From: Alphaproteobacteria bacterium
GTDB taxonomy: Bacteria; Pseudomonadota; Alphaproteobacteria; Reyranellales; Reyranellaceae
Assembly (NCBI GenBank): GCA_013290035.1
Contig: JABCYT010000026.1
Span: 1-13,610 of the forward strand
Direction of reading: 5' to 3'
DNA: 13,610 nucleotides
The position numbers and the translations under genes were made by a program. Each line of letters starts with the position of its first letter. The stretch's first letter is position 1. Of the stretch, positions 1 to 6,666 are shown one piece after another. The notes under the pieces were generated by a model. It made no database searches, had not been told where the DNA came from, and saw nothing but the letters and a program-made list of their open reading frames with translations.

Positions 1-1432
1 CCGCCACCTGCTGCATCACCGTGTAGGTGCCGGTGCCGATATCGTGCATGCCGGCCTCGACCAGCGCCGAGCCGTCGCTCGTCAGCGTGACCCTTGCCTT
101 GGCCGGCCAGCGCCAGTGCGTGTAGATCGCACCGGCCATCCCCTGCCCGACCAGGTAGCGGCCGTCGCGCATCGAGCGCGGCTCGGGCGTCCGCTTCTCC
201 CAGCCGAAGCGCGCCGCGCCCTCGGTCAGGCACCGGCGCATGGCACGGGTGGAGAACGGCCGGCCGCTCAGCGGATCGATCGCGGTGTCGTTCAGCAGTC
301 TCAGCGCCACCGGATCGATGCCGGTTTCGTACGCCAGCTCGTCCATCGCGCTTTCCAGCGCGAAATGCCCCAGCGCCTCGTGCGGCGCGCGCATGGCCGT
401 CGGTGTGTTGCGATTGACATGAACGATCTTGTGGTTGGTCGCGATGCCGCCGCTCGCAGCCCACAGCGAGCGCGTCGCCAGCGCGGCATATTCGATGTAG
501 TTGTCGAACACCGGCGTCGGCGAAATGCTCTCGTGGCGGATGCCCAGAAGCTTGCCGTTCTTGTCGGCGCCCAGCGCGATCGTCTGGATGGTGGCCGCCT
601 GATGGCCGACCATGGAATACATCTGGGCGCGCGTGAGCTGCAGGCGCACCGGCCGCTCCAGGACCTTGGCGGCAAGCGCCGCCAGCAGAGTATGGGGCCA
701 GACATAGGCCTTGCCGCCGAAGCCGCCGCCCAGGAAGTGGGATACCACATTGATCTTCTCCGGCGGCAGGCCGAGCACGATGGCCAAGAGTTCCCGCACG
801 CCGAAAATGTGCTGGGTGGTTTCATAGAGCGTCAGCGTGCCGGCGGCGTCCCACATCGCCGTCGTGGCGTGCGGCTCCATCTGGTTGTGATGGCGATCGG
901 CCGTGGCATAGGTGCGCTCGATCCTGATGGCAGCACTCGCGATCGCCTTGTCGGCATCGCCGACCGACGAGGCCACCGGCCACAGGAATTGCGGAGGATC
1001 GACGGCTTCCCGCGCCGTCTGCAGCCCGAACACGATGGGCTGCTGCGCGTCGTACGCGACCTTGATCAAGGTGCCGGCATGGGCCGCCTGGTCGAGCGTC
1101 TTGGCGATGACCAGAGCGATCGGCTGGCCGGCATAGTGGATCTCGTCGTCCTGCAGCGGCAGATAGGACTGCCCATGCGGATGCAGATGGCTCCAGGGTT
1201 TGGGCGTCGGGTTCATGCGCGGCATGTTGCGGTGGGTGAACAGCGCCAGCACGCCGGGCGCCGCCCCCGCCGCGGCGGTGTCGATCGACACCGTGCGTCC
1301 GCGGGCGATCGTGCTGTGGACGATGGCGGCGTGCACGGCGCCTGCGACCGGAACGTCGGCGGTGTAGCGGGCAGCGCCGGTCACCTTCAGCCATCCATCG
1401 ACGCGGGACAGGGCCTGTCCAATGGCGGTCAT
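1..1432 (-). CDS. Molybdenum hydroxylase, molybdopterin-binding subunit (PaoC/YagR-like), 3' part missing
   Basis: Large catalytic subunit of a xanthine-dehydrogenase-family enzyme, which binds the Mo-cofactor and oxidises the substrate (aldehydes, if the PaoABC comparison holds). Starts at ATG 1432, whose ATGA overlaps the stop of the FAD subunit; AGGAG lies seven bases upstream. 477 residues are visible; family members have about 730-780, so the C-terminal third, with the catalytic Glu region, lies beyond the left edge. Seen: the N-terminal segment RVDGWLKVTGAARYTADV (about residues 10-27), typical of the family; GGGFGGK at 235-241, the Mo-cofactor loop; MRAPHEALGHFALE from 347, equivalent to the MRAPGE region of PaoC, with His in place of the usual Gly. 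The order [2Fe-2S]-FAD-Mo matches paoABC/yagTSR and cox operons. The family is certain; the substrate is inferred from the FAD subunit. Confidence 0.9.
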   Translation of the reverse strand, partial: MTAIGQALSRVDGWLKVTGAARYTADVPVAGAVHAAIVHSTIARGRTVSIDTAAAGAAPGVLALFTHRNMPRMNPTPKPWSHLHPHGQSYLPLQDDEIHYAGQPIALVIAKTLDQAAHAGTLIKVAYDAQQPIVFGLQTAREAVDPPQFLWPVASSVGDADKAIASAAIRIERTYATADRHHNQMEPHATTAMWDAAGTLTLYETTQHIFGVRELLAIVLGLPPEKINVVSHFLGGGFGGKAYVWPHTLLAALAAKVLERPVRLQLTRAQMYSMVGHQAATIQTIALGADKNGKLLGIRHESISPTPVFDNYIEYAALATRSLWAASGGIATNHKIVHVNRNTPTAMRAPHEALGHFALESAMDELAYETGIDPVALRLLNDTAIDPLSGRPFSTRAMRRCLTEGAARFGWEKRTPEPRSMRDGRYLVGQGMAGAIYTHWRWPAKARVTLTSDGSALVEAGMHDIGTGTYTVMQQVA

Positions 1433-2424
1433 GCGCGGGCTCCTGCGCTCTGCAGCGCGCGCAGGCTGACGCGCCGGGCCAGTTCGACCTTGAAGCCGTT
1501 GCCGGCGAGCGGCCTTGCATCGGCGAAGGACGTGGCGATCGCCGACTTCAGTGCCTCGACATCGTCCAGCGACGCGCCGCGCAGGGCCGTCTCGGCCGCT
1601 GTCAGCCGCCACGGCTTGTGAGCCACGCCGCCCAGGGCCAGTCGCGCGGAGCGGATGCGCCGACCGTCGGTCGCAAGTGCAGCCGCCGCGGAGACCAGCG
1701 CGAACTCGTAGGACTGCCGGTCGCGAACCTTCAGGTAATGCGAAGCCCGCCCAGCTTCCTGCGCCGGCACCTCGACAGCGACGATCAGCTCACCGCGCTC
1801 GAGCGCGGTGTCGCGCTGCGGCGTGTCGCCGGGAAGGCGGTGGAAATCGCCGAACGGAATCGACCGCTCGCCGCTGCGCCCGCGCACGATGACATGGGCG
1901 TCGAGCGCCGCAAACGCTACCGCCACGTCGGAGGCGTGGGTGGCGACACAGGCTTCCGACCAGCCGAAGATCGCATGGTTGCGATTGAGGCCGCGCAGGG
2001 CCGCGCAGCCCGAACCCGCCCGGCGCTTGTTGCAGGGCAGATCGTCGCCGTCGCGGAAGTAGGGGCAGCGCGTGCGCTGCAGGATGTTGCCGCCGATGGA
2101 CGCCATGTTGCGCAACTGGCCGGAGGCGGCAAACAGCAGCGCCTCGGCGATCACTGGAAAGCGCCGTCGCACCTCGACGTCGGCCGCAACGTCGCTCATG
2201 CGGGCCAGCGCGCCGATGCGCAGGCCGCCGTCGGGCACCGCCTCGATGCGCGCCATGTCCGGCAAACCGTTGATGTCCAGGAGCCGCTCGGGCAGCGCGG
2301 CACGGTCCTTCATCAGCCCCAAAAGGTCGGTGCCGCCGGCAATGAAAGCGAGCGCCGGATCGCGGGCATGGGCGGCGATGGCCATCGCCGCATCGCCGGC
2401 GCGCGACAGGGCGAACCGATGCAT
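1429..2424 (-). CDS. Molybdenum hydroxylase, FAD-binding subunit with four-cysteine [4Fe-4S] insert (PaoB/YagS-like)
   Basis: 331-residue middle subunit that passes electrons from the Fe-S clusters through FAD. FAD-binding signatures are FIAGGTDLL (27-35) and ASIGGNI (108-114). Directly after the second is a cysteine-rich insert, with QRTRC, CNKR and GSGC around C120, C131 and C140, and a fourth Cys at C159. This layout is known from E. coli PaoB and 4-hydroxybenzoyl-CoA reductase beta subunits, where the insert holds an extra [4Fe-4S] cluster; it is absent from ordinary CoxM/XdhB subunits. The closest match by eye is PaoB, including the NR-HAI and C-A-H-SD pattern. The gene starts three bases after the stop of the [2Fe-2S] gene, with GGGAAGG upstream, and its stop overlaps the start of the molybdopterin gene. 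Translational coupling and a fixed subunit ratio are likely. Confidence 0.9.
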   Translation of the reverse strand: MHRFALSRAGDAAMAIAAHARDPALAFIAGGTDLLGLMKDRAALPERLLDINGLPDMARIEAVPDGGLRIGALARMSDVAADVEVRRRFPVIAEALLFAASGQLRNMASIGGNILQRTRCPYFRDGDDLPCNKRRAGSGCAALRGLNRNHAIFGWSEACVATHASDVAVAFAALDAHVIVRGRSGERSIPFGDFHRLPGDTPQRDTALERGELIVAVEVPAQEAGRASHYLKVRDRQSYEFALVSAAAALATDGRRIRSARLALGGVAHKPWRLTAAETALRGASLDDVEALKSAIATSFADARPLAGNGFKVELARRVSLRALQSAGARA

Positions 2425-2427
2425 GGG

Positions 2428-2991
2428 TCAGCGCCTTCCCGTCGCCGCTTCGGCAATTGCCTCGACGATATTGGGATAGCAGGCGCAGCGGCAGAGATTG
2501 CCGCTCATGCGCTCGCGAATCTCGGCGTTCGACAGGTCCGCCAGGGTGAGGGAGCGGGCCACGTCGGCCGTGGCGGCGCTCGGCCAGCCGGCCTTTGCCT
2601 CTTCGATCATGGCCACGCCCGACATGATCTGGCCCGACGTGCAGAAGCCGCATTGAAAGCCGTCATGCTCGACGAAGGCCGCCTGGACGGGATGGAGCCG
2701 CCCGCCGTCCTCCAGCCCTTCGATGGTGGTGATCCGCCGGCCCTCCTGCATCGCCGCCAGGGTCATGCAGGAAAGCACGCGGCGTCCGTCGATATGCACG
2801 GTGCAGGCGCCGCACTCGCCACGGTCGCAGCCCTTCTTCGTGCCGCTGAGCGCCAGCATGTCGCGCAGAGCGTCGAGCAGCGTCGTCCGCGGCTCGACCG
2901 CGATCGTGCGCGGCCGGCCGTTGACGGTGAGGCGCACGGACAGGGGCGCCGATACATCCGCCTTGGGAATGGGCCTGGTCCTGCTGCGCAT
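2428..2991 (-). CDS. Molybdenum hydroxylase, [2Fe-2S] subunit (PaoA/YagT-like, no Tat signal)
   Basis: 187-residue small subunit with two [2Fe-2S] clusters. The plant-ferredoxin-type site is C55-x4-C60-x2-C63-x11-C75 (GCDRGECGACTVHIDG). The second, helical site uses C114-x2-C117 (CGFC) and C167-x-C169 (LCRC). I chose ATG 2991 over the in-frame ATG at 3012 because AGGAG sits five bases before it, directly after the stop of the upstream reductase gene. E. coli PaoA carries a twin-arginine signal that exports the complex. Here the N-terminus (MRSRTRPIPKADVSAP) lacks a hydrophobic segment, so the assembled enzyme should be cytoplasmic unless the true start differs. The gene follows the RclA-like gene by ten bases, so the molybdoenzyme and the Rcl-like genes share a transcript. 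Confidence 0.92.
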   Translation of the reverse strand: MRSRTRPIPKADVSAPLSVRLTVNGRPRTIAVEPRTTLLDALRDMLALSGTKKGCDRGECGACTVHIDGRRVLSCMTLAAMQEGRRITTIEGLEDGGRLHPVQAAFVEHDGFQCGFCTSGQIMSGVAMIEEAKAGWPSAATADVARSLTLADLSNAEIRERMSGNLCRCACYPNIVEAIAEAATGRR

Positions 2992-3001
2992 TTCCGCTCC
3001 T

Positions 3002-4411
3002 TTACGAGGCATTCATCGCCAGCCGGGGCGCCACATTCGACAGCAGCGGCCCCAGCCCCTCGGCGAAGGTCAGATGCGTAATGACCGCGTCGCGCACGAT
3101 CGGGTAAGGCGTCCTTGCCAGCATCGCCATCTGCACGGCCGCCATCACCTCGCCCGCTTCCGAGCCGAGCATGGTGAAGCCCAGGATGCGGTCGTCGTCT
3201 TCGCCGACCATGACCTTCATGAAGCCCTGCGTTTCGTCGGTCGCCTCGGTGCGCAACACGGCGCTCATCGGCAGCTTGGCGACGCGCGCCGCGATGCCTT
3301 GCCGCTCGGCCTCGCGTTCGTTCAGTCCGACATGGGCAAGCGGCGGCTCGGTGAACAGGCAACGCGGCACCAGCCGATCGCGCGTGCTGCGCTTGCCGCC
3401 GGCCATGTTGTCCCTGACGATGCGGAAGTCGTCGACCGAGACGTGGGTGAACTGCGGGCTGCCGGCGCATTCGCCGATGGCCCAGACATCGGGCGCGGTC
3501 GTTTCCAGCCGCTCGTTCACACGAATATATCCGCGATTGTCGAGCTCGACGCCGGCCTCCTCGAGACCGATGCCGGTGGTGTTGGGGATGCGGCCTGCCG
3601 CCACGAGTATGTCGCTGCCCTCGATCGTCCGTTCGCCGGCGGCCGAGCGCACCGTCACGGTCACTTTCTTTCCACTCTCTCCGTCGACCTTGAGCACTTG
3701 GGTGGACACCAGGAACCCGACGCCTTCATCGCTCAGGAGGCGCTGCACGGCATCCGCGGCGTCGACGTCTTCACGGCTGATGATCTTCGGTCCCGGTTCA
3801 ATGACGGTGACGCGGCTGCCGAAGCGGCGATACGCCTGGGCCATTTCGATGCCGACATATCCGCCGCCCAGCACGACCAGATGCGCGGGGGCATAGTCGA
3901 GCTCCAGCGCCTCGACATGGGTCAGCGGCTGGGCGGCGGCGAGGCCGGGAATGTCCGGGATGGCCGCATGGGTTCCGACATTCAGCACGATCTGATCGCC
4001 CGCGAGAAGGCGCGTGCCGCCGTCGTTCAATCGGACCTCGATCGTCCTGGCCGCCGCGAACCGCGCGGTCCCCATGATCAGGTCAACGCCGCTCCTCTTG
4101 TAGGCGTCGAGGTGAAAGGCGACCTCGCGGTCGACCATGGCGCGCTTGCGCTGTCGTACCCTTGTCATGTCCGTCTTGACGGCGCCGTTCATGGATCCGA
4201 ACTGGGCGGCATGGCTTGCCAGATGGGCGATCCGGGCGCTCCAGATTTCGTTCTTGCTGGGCATGCAGGCCACGTTGGGGCACGAGCCTCCCACCCATTG
4301 CCGTTCCACCACGGCCGTGCGCTGGCCCGTCTGCGCCAGATGCCAGGCCAGATGCTTGCCGCCTTGTCCGCTGCCGAGAATCACCGTCTGGAAAGTTTCT
4401 ACTTGGGGCAT
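3002..4411 (-). CDS. RclA-like FAD/NAD(P)H disulfide oxidoreductase
   Basis: 469-residue class I pyridine nucleotide-disulfide reductase. GSGQGG (13-18) binds FAD, GGSCPNVACMPSK carries the redox pair C44/C49, GGGYVGIE (182-189) binds NAD(P)H, and AIGECAG (311-317) is the second FAD contact (Glu replaces the usual Asp). The stretch around 318-350 (SPQFTHVSVDDFRIVRD, then GKRST and DRLVP) closely resembles E. coli RclA, a reactive-chlorine-induced flavoprotein reported to reduce Cu(II). The active-site spelling CPNVAC and the C-terminal HLTFAEGL (H446, E451, where most members have HPT-x-xE) are more like mercuric-reductase relatives. GGAGG lies five bases before ATG 4411. The gene follows the DUF417 gene by 27 bases, recalling rclA-rclC. 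It is RclA-like rather than proven RclA; MerA-like or generic dihydrolipoamide-dehydrogenase-family labels are alternatives. Confidence 0.85.
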   Translation of the reverse strand: MPQVETFQTVILGSGQGGKHLAWHLAQTGQRTAVVERQWVGGSCPNVACMPSKNEIWSARIAHLASHAAQFGSMNGAVKTDMTRVRQRKRAMVDREVAFHLDAYKRSGVDLIMGTARFAAARTIEVRLNDGGTRLLAGDQIVLNVGTHAAIPDIPGLAAAQPLTHVEALELDYAPAHLVVLGGGYVGIEMAQAYRRFGSRVTVIEPGPKIISREDVDAADAVQRLLSDEGVGFLVSTQVLKVDGESGKKVTVTVRSAAGERTIEGSDILVAAGRIPNTTGIGLEEAGVELDNRGYIRVNERLETTAPDVWAIGECAGSPQFTHVSVDDFRIVRDNMAGGKRSTRDRLVPRCLFTEPPLAHVGLNEREAERQGIAARVAKLPMSAVLRTEATDETQGFMKVMVGEDDDRILGFTMLGSEAGEVMAAVQMAMLARTPYPIVRDAVITHLTFAEGLGPLLSNVAPRLAMNAS

Positions 4412-4438
4412 TGCATCCTCCGTCTTCGACCTTCGCGG

Positions 4439-5020
4439 CTAACGTGTCGTGGCTTGCCGTGATTCCATCACCCTCTCGACATCCTGCTTCAGCAGATAGA
4501 ATGACGCTGCGAAGAGAACGACGTCCTTCATCAGGAACGGCACGTTGCCCACCATGGCAGGGAAGCCGCCGGCCGAGGGCGCCCAACCATCGGGCATGAA
4601 GGGGATGATGCTGACGGTCGACAGGAAGGTGACGCACGACCCGGCGGCACCCAGGATACCCAGCCGCTTGTTCCAGAAGCCAAGGAACAGCAGCGCCCCG
4701 AATGTCCATTCCGACGCGCCCAGGAACCGGCTCGCGCCGCGAACGCCGAAGGCGGGATACATCCAGGAAATGAGCGGGCCATTGCTGATGAACGGGATCA
4801 GCACCTGGGCCTCATACTCGAACCACTTCTGGTAGCCGAACAGCAGGAAGATGAGCACCATCGCGGCGCGCATCAGATGGTAGTCGAGATCCTTCGTCAG
4901 AAGGCCGAGACGCGCCATCGCCTTCGTCAGCAGATTGACGGGAATGTTCAGCAGGGCGTCGCCCGCTGTTGTCGTCTCTCGTGGACTGCCGTACGGGACT
5001 TCGACTTTGCCGTCTTGCAT
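4439..5020 (-). CDS. DUF417/YkgB-family inner-membrane protein (RclC-like)
   Basis: 193 residues. The start is set at ATG 5020 because GGAGAG precedes it by four bases; in-frame ATGs at 5053 and 5083 lack such a site. There are four likely membrane segments at about residues 47-63, 98-115, 120-140 and 165-178. Motifs shared with E. coli RclC (YkgB) include the GYQKWFEYEA region (62-71; RclC has a similar K-F-x-YEA), PFISNGPLISW (76-86), NKRLGILG (117-124), GWAPSAGGFP (145-154) and FLMKDVVLFAAS (162-173). RclC helps E. coli survive reactive chlorine; its molecular job is unknown, and DoxX-like quinone contact has been suggested for the wider fold. First gene of the minus-strand operon, directly before the RclA-like gene, which supports the assignment. 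No homologue of small RclB is visible, and the regulator in this window is LysR-type rather than the AraC-type RclR. Confidence 0.85.
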   Translation of the reverse strand: MQDGKVEVPYGSPRETTTAGDALLNIPVNLLTKAMARLGLLTKDLDYHLMRAAMVLIFLLFGYQKWFEYEAQVLIPFISNGPLISWMYPAFGVRGASRFLGASEWTFGALLFLGFWNKRLGILGAAGSCVTFLSTVSIIPFMPDGWAPSAGGFPAMVGNVPFLMKDVVLFAASFYLLKQDVERVMESRQATTR

Positions 5021-5057
5021 GCGACTCTCCGTCCAGGGTTCTGGGCGCAACATGCAG

Positions 5058-5069
5058 CGAACGCGTTCG
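5058..5069. promoter_or_regulatory. 12-bp perfect palindrome upstream of rclC-like gene
   Basis: CGAACGCGTTCG is a perfect 12-bp palindrome, 38 bases before the rclC-like start, and the half-site CGAACG recurs at 5085-5090. The position suits an operator or promoter element of the minus-strand operon. No regulator can be assigned from sequence. Confidence 0.4.
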
Positions 5070-5094
5070 GCGCGGCAGACCACTCGAACGGATA

Positions 5095-5115
5095 GGAATT
5101 ATTCCCGTCGGGAAT
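5095..5115. promoter_or_regulatory. GGAAT/ATTCCCG overlapping inverted repeats (LysR-type box)
   Basis: Two overlapping palindromes: GGAAT-T-ATTCC (5095-5105) and ATTCCCG-T-CGGGAAT (5101-5115). The second also reads ATTCC-N5-GGAAT and so contains the T-N11-A frame of LysR-type regulator boxes. It lies 80 bases before the rclC-like start and 118 before the copC-like start, between divergent genes. The regulator is inferred to be one of the two LysR paralogues nearby. Confidence 0.55.
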
Positions 5116-5143
5116 GAAGGTGGATGCCCGGCGAGGCGCGGCC

Positions 5144-5162
5144 GGGAATAAGTTCTATTCCC
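5144..5162. promoter_or_regulatory. GGGAATA-N5-TATTCCC inverted repeat
   Basis: Perfect seven-base arms around AGTTC, 71 bases before the copC-like start. It uses the same GGGAAT half-site as 5095-5115, so this 68-bp stretch holds five half-sites. It could be a second operator for the divergent promoters. A terminator is unlikely because no gene ends nearby. Confidence 0.5.
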
Positions 5163-5233
5163 TCAAGCCAGCTATGCGCACGCCAGGCTGCGCCTATCTT
5201 GCCCGTCTCATCCTCTCGATGGAGGCCGTCACG

Positions 5234-5650
5234 ATGGCGCAACATTCCCGAGCCATTGCTCTTGCCGTTCTGTGCTTGCTGGGCTTTCAGGCGCATGCCC
5301 AGGCGGCCGACCGCGACACGCCACGGCCTCTTCGAATGGAAAGCGTGACCATCGGCGAACGCGGCACCGAAGTATTGCTCCAGTTCGATCGGCCCATCAG
5401 CCACGAGCGGTCGACGCTTTTCCTTGTCCTCAACGGCAAGGTCATCGAAACCATACATCCTCGCCTGGAAGCCTCACCCAAGGTGTTGTTCGCGAGGATC
5501 CAGACTCCGACACCAGGCGCCTACGTGCTGCGGTGGACGGTTTGTCCGCAGGGCAGCAATGACAGGTACGACGGAGAATTTCCGTTCACGGTCGGCCAGA
5601 TGGCGGCAAGCGCGGGCGAGCCCCGTCAACCGGGCTCGCGTGTCGAATAA
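5234..5650 (+). CDS. Small exported CopC-domain-like protein
   Basis: 138 residues. ATG 5234 has GGAGG eight bases upstream. Residues 6-25 form a hydrophobic signal segment ending AHAQAA, so cleavage near residue 25 and a periplasmic location are likely. The remaining ~110 residues resemble the CopC/YobA beta-sandwich: FDRPISHERS (51-60), a middle strand ending in PKVLFARI (82-89), then PTPGAYVLRWTV (92-103) and GEFPFTVG (114-121). The usual CopC Cu(II) ligands, an N-terminal His after cleavage and a D-x-H near the end (DGH), are not seen; the matching stretch reads SNDRYDG. Copper binding is therefore doubtful, though one Cys (C104) lies there. Divergent from the RclC/RclA-like operon with a shared promoter region, so a common stress response is plausible. 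Its 3' end overlaps the lysR1 3' end by 25 bases. Confidence 0.7.
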   Translation: MAQHSRAIALAVLCLLGFQAHAQAADRDTPRPLRMESVTIGERGTEVLLQFDRPISHERSTLFLVLNGKVIETIHPRLEASPKVLFARIQTPTPGAYVLRWTVCPQGSNDRYDGEFPFTVGQMAASAGEPRQPGSRVE

Positions 5651-6540
5651 GGCCTGGCGAGCTCGGCTTCGACAAAATTTGCGAAAGCCCGCGCCTTGGC
5701 CGTCACCATCCGGCCCGTCGGAAACAAGGCCCAGCAATCGAGCGACGGCAGGTTCCAGTCGGGGAGGACCGCGCGCACCGCACCGGATGCAAGCTCCGGC
5801 GCAAACATCCATTCCGAGGCGATCGCATAGCCCAGGCCGCTGAGAACCGCGGCCCGCACCCCCTCGGCGGCGCTGACACGCAGCCGCCCCGACAAGGTGA
5901 CGGAAATATCGGAGGCACCCTGGCGAAAGGTATAGGTGTCGCCGCCGCCCGCCCGCTCCATCGTATAGATCACGGCGGAAAGTTGAGCGAGGTCGCTCGG
6001 CGCCTTCGGAACGCCGCTTTGCTCGAAGAAAGCCGGCGTTCCGACAACCAGTCGACGGCTTGTCGCGACCTTGCGCGCGATCACGGAGGAATCGTTCGGC
6101 ACCCCGGTGCGAAACGATATGTCCACGCCCTCCTGGATGAGGTCACCCGTGCTGTCGCTCAAGACGAGGTCGAGCACGAGGTTCGGGTGCTGATCGAGGA
6201 AGACAGGGAGCCGGGGCACGATGTGCAGGCGTGAGATCGTCACGCCGGCACTGGCTCGCAGGCGACCGGTGAAGCCTGCGGCAGCGCTCGAGATGGCGAT
6301 GTCTGCATCGCGTGCCTCGTCAATGATCTTGCGGGCGCGTTCGTAGAAGTCTTGGCCAGCTTCGGTCGGTGTCAGGCCCCGCGTCGAACGCATCAACAGC
6401 CGCACGCCGAACCGTTCTTCCAGGTGCGCGATGGATTTGGACACGGCCGGCTGGCCAATCTTGAGATCGCGTGCCGCTGCGGAGAATGACTTCGTCTCCA
6501 CGACACGAACGAACGTTTCCATGGTGCCAAGGCGATCCAT
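5626..6540 (-). CDS. LysR-type transcriptional regulator 1
   Basis: 304 residues, the usual family length. The N-terminal winged helix-turn-helix covers about residues 1-60 (SFSAAARDLKIGQPAVSKSI as recognition region, then LEERFGVRLLMRSTRGLTPT), followed by a linker helix and a periplasmic-binding-protein-like effector domain from about 90. ATG 6540 has GGAGG six bases upstream. It is a clear paralogue of the next gene upstream, lysR2, sharing most of the DNA-binding domain and motifs throughout the effector domain (RLHIVP, FRQGA, AAEGVRAAVL, PTGRM). It is not divergent from a target in the classic way; its 3' end runs into the copC-like gene. Plausible targets are the copC/rclC promoters or its own promoter. 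The effector is unknown. Confidence 0.95.
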   Translation of the reverse strand: MDRLGTMETFVRVVETKSFSAAARDLKIGQPAVSKSIAHLEERFGVRLLMRSTRGLTPTEAGQDFYERARKIIDEARDADIAISSAAAGFTGRLRASAGVTISRLHIVPRLPVFLDQHPNLVLDLVLSDSTGDLIQEGVDISFRTGVPNDSSVIARKVATSRRLVVGTPAFFEQSGVPKAPSDLAQLSAVIYTMERAGGGDTYTFRQGASDISVTLSGRLRVSAAEGVRAAVLSGLGYAIASEWMFAPELASGAVRAVLPDWNLPSLDCWALFPTGRMVTAKARAFANFVEAELARPYSTREPG

Positions 6541-6581
6541 CCCGTTCCTCCATGCGCAGGAGATTGGAGGTAATCGTATGG

Positions 6582-6616
6582 GAGTTCATTTGCCCGAACT
6601 CATTTTGCGGAAGCAA
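6582..6616. promoter_or_regulatory. Inverted repeats in the lysR1 upstream region
   Basis: Within the 126-base gap before lysR1: GAGTTC-N8-GAACTC (6582-6601, perfect six-base arms) and TTGC-GGAA-GCAA (6605-6616). They lie 42-76 bases upstream of the lysR1 start and suit operators for autoregulation. Neither is followed by a T-run, so I do not read them as the lysR2 terminator. Confidence 0.4.
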
Positions 6617-6666
6617 GAAATTTGCTCACACCATGCTGCCGGAGAGCAAGATCCGGTCGCCGCGAC

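Noticed and set aside
2992..3012. Start of the [2Fe-2S] subunit at ATG 3012
   Set aside because: It would overlap the end of the reductase gene and include the AGGAG site; ATG 2991 has correct spacing.
44..4462. Long plus-strand open frames (about 500-580 codons) opposite the left operon
   Set aside because: They are antisense shadows typical of high-G+C DNA: rich in Arg, His and Gln, with no recognisable domains, while the minus strand carries clear conserved genes with ribosome sites.
5114..5233. N-terminal extension of the CopC-like protein to ATG 5114
   Set aside because: It would bury the signal peptide and run through the promoter repeats; GGAGG eight bases before ATG 5234 supports the shorter form.
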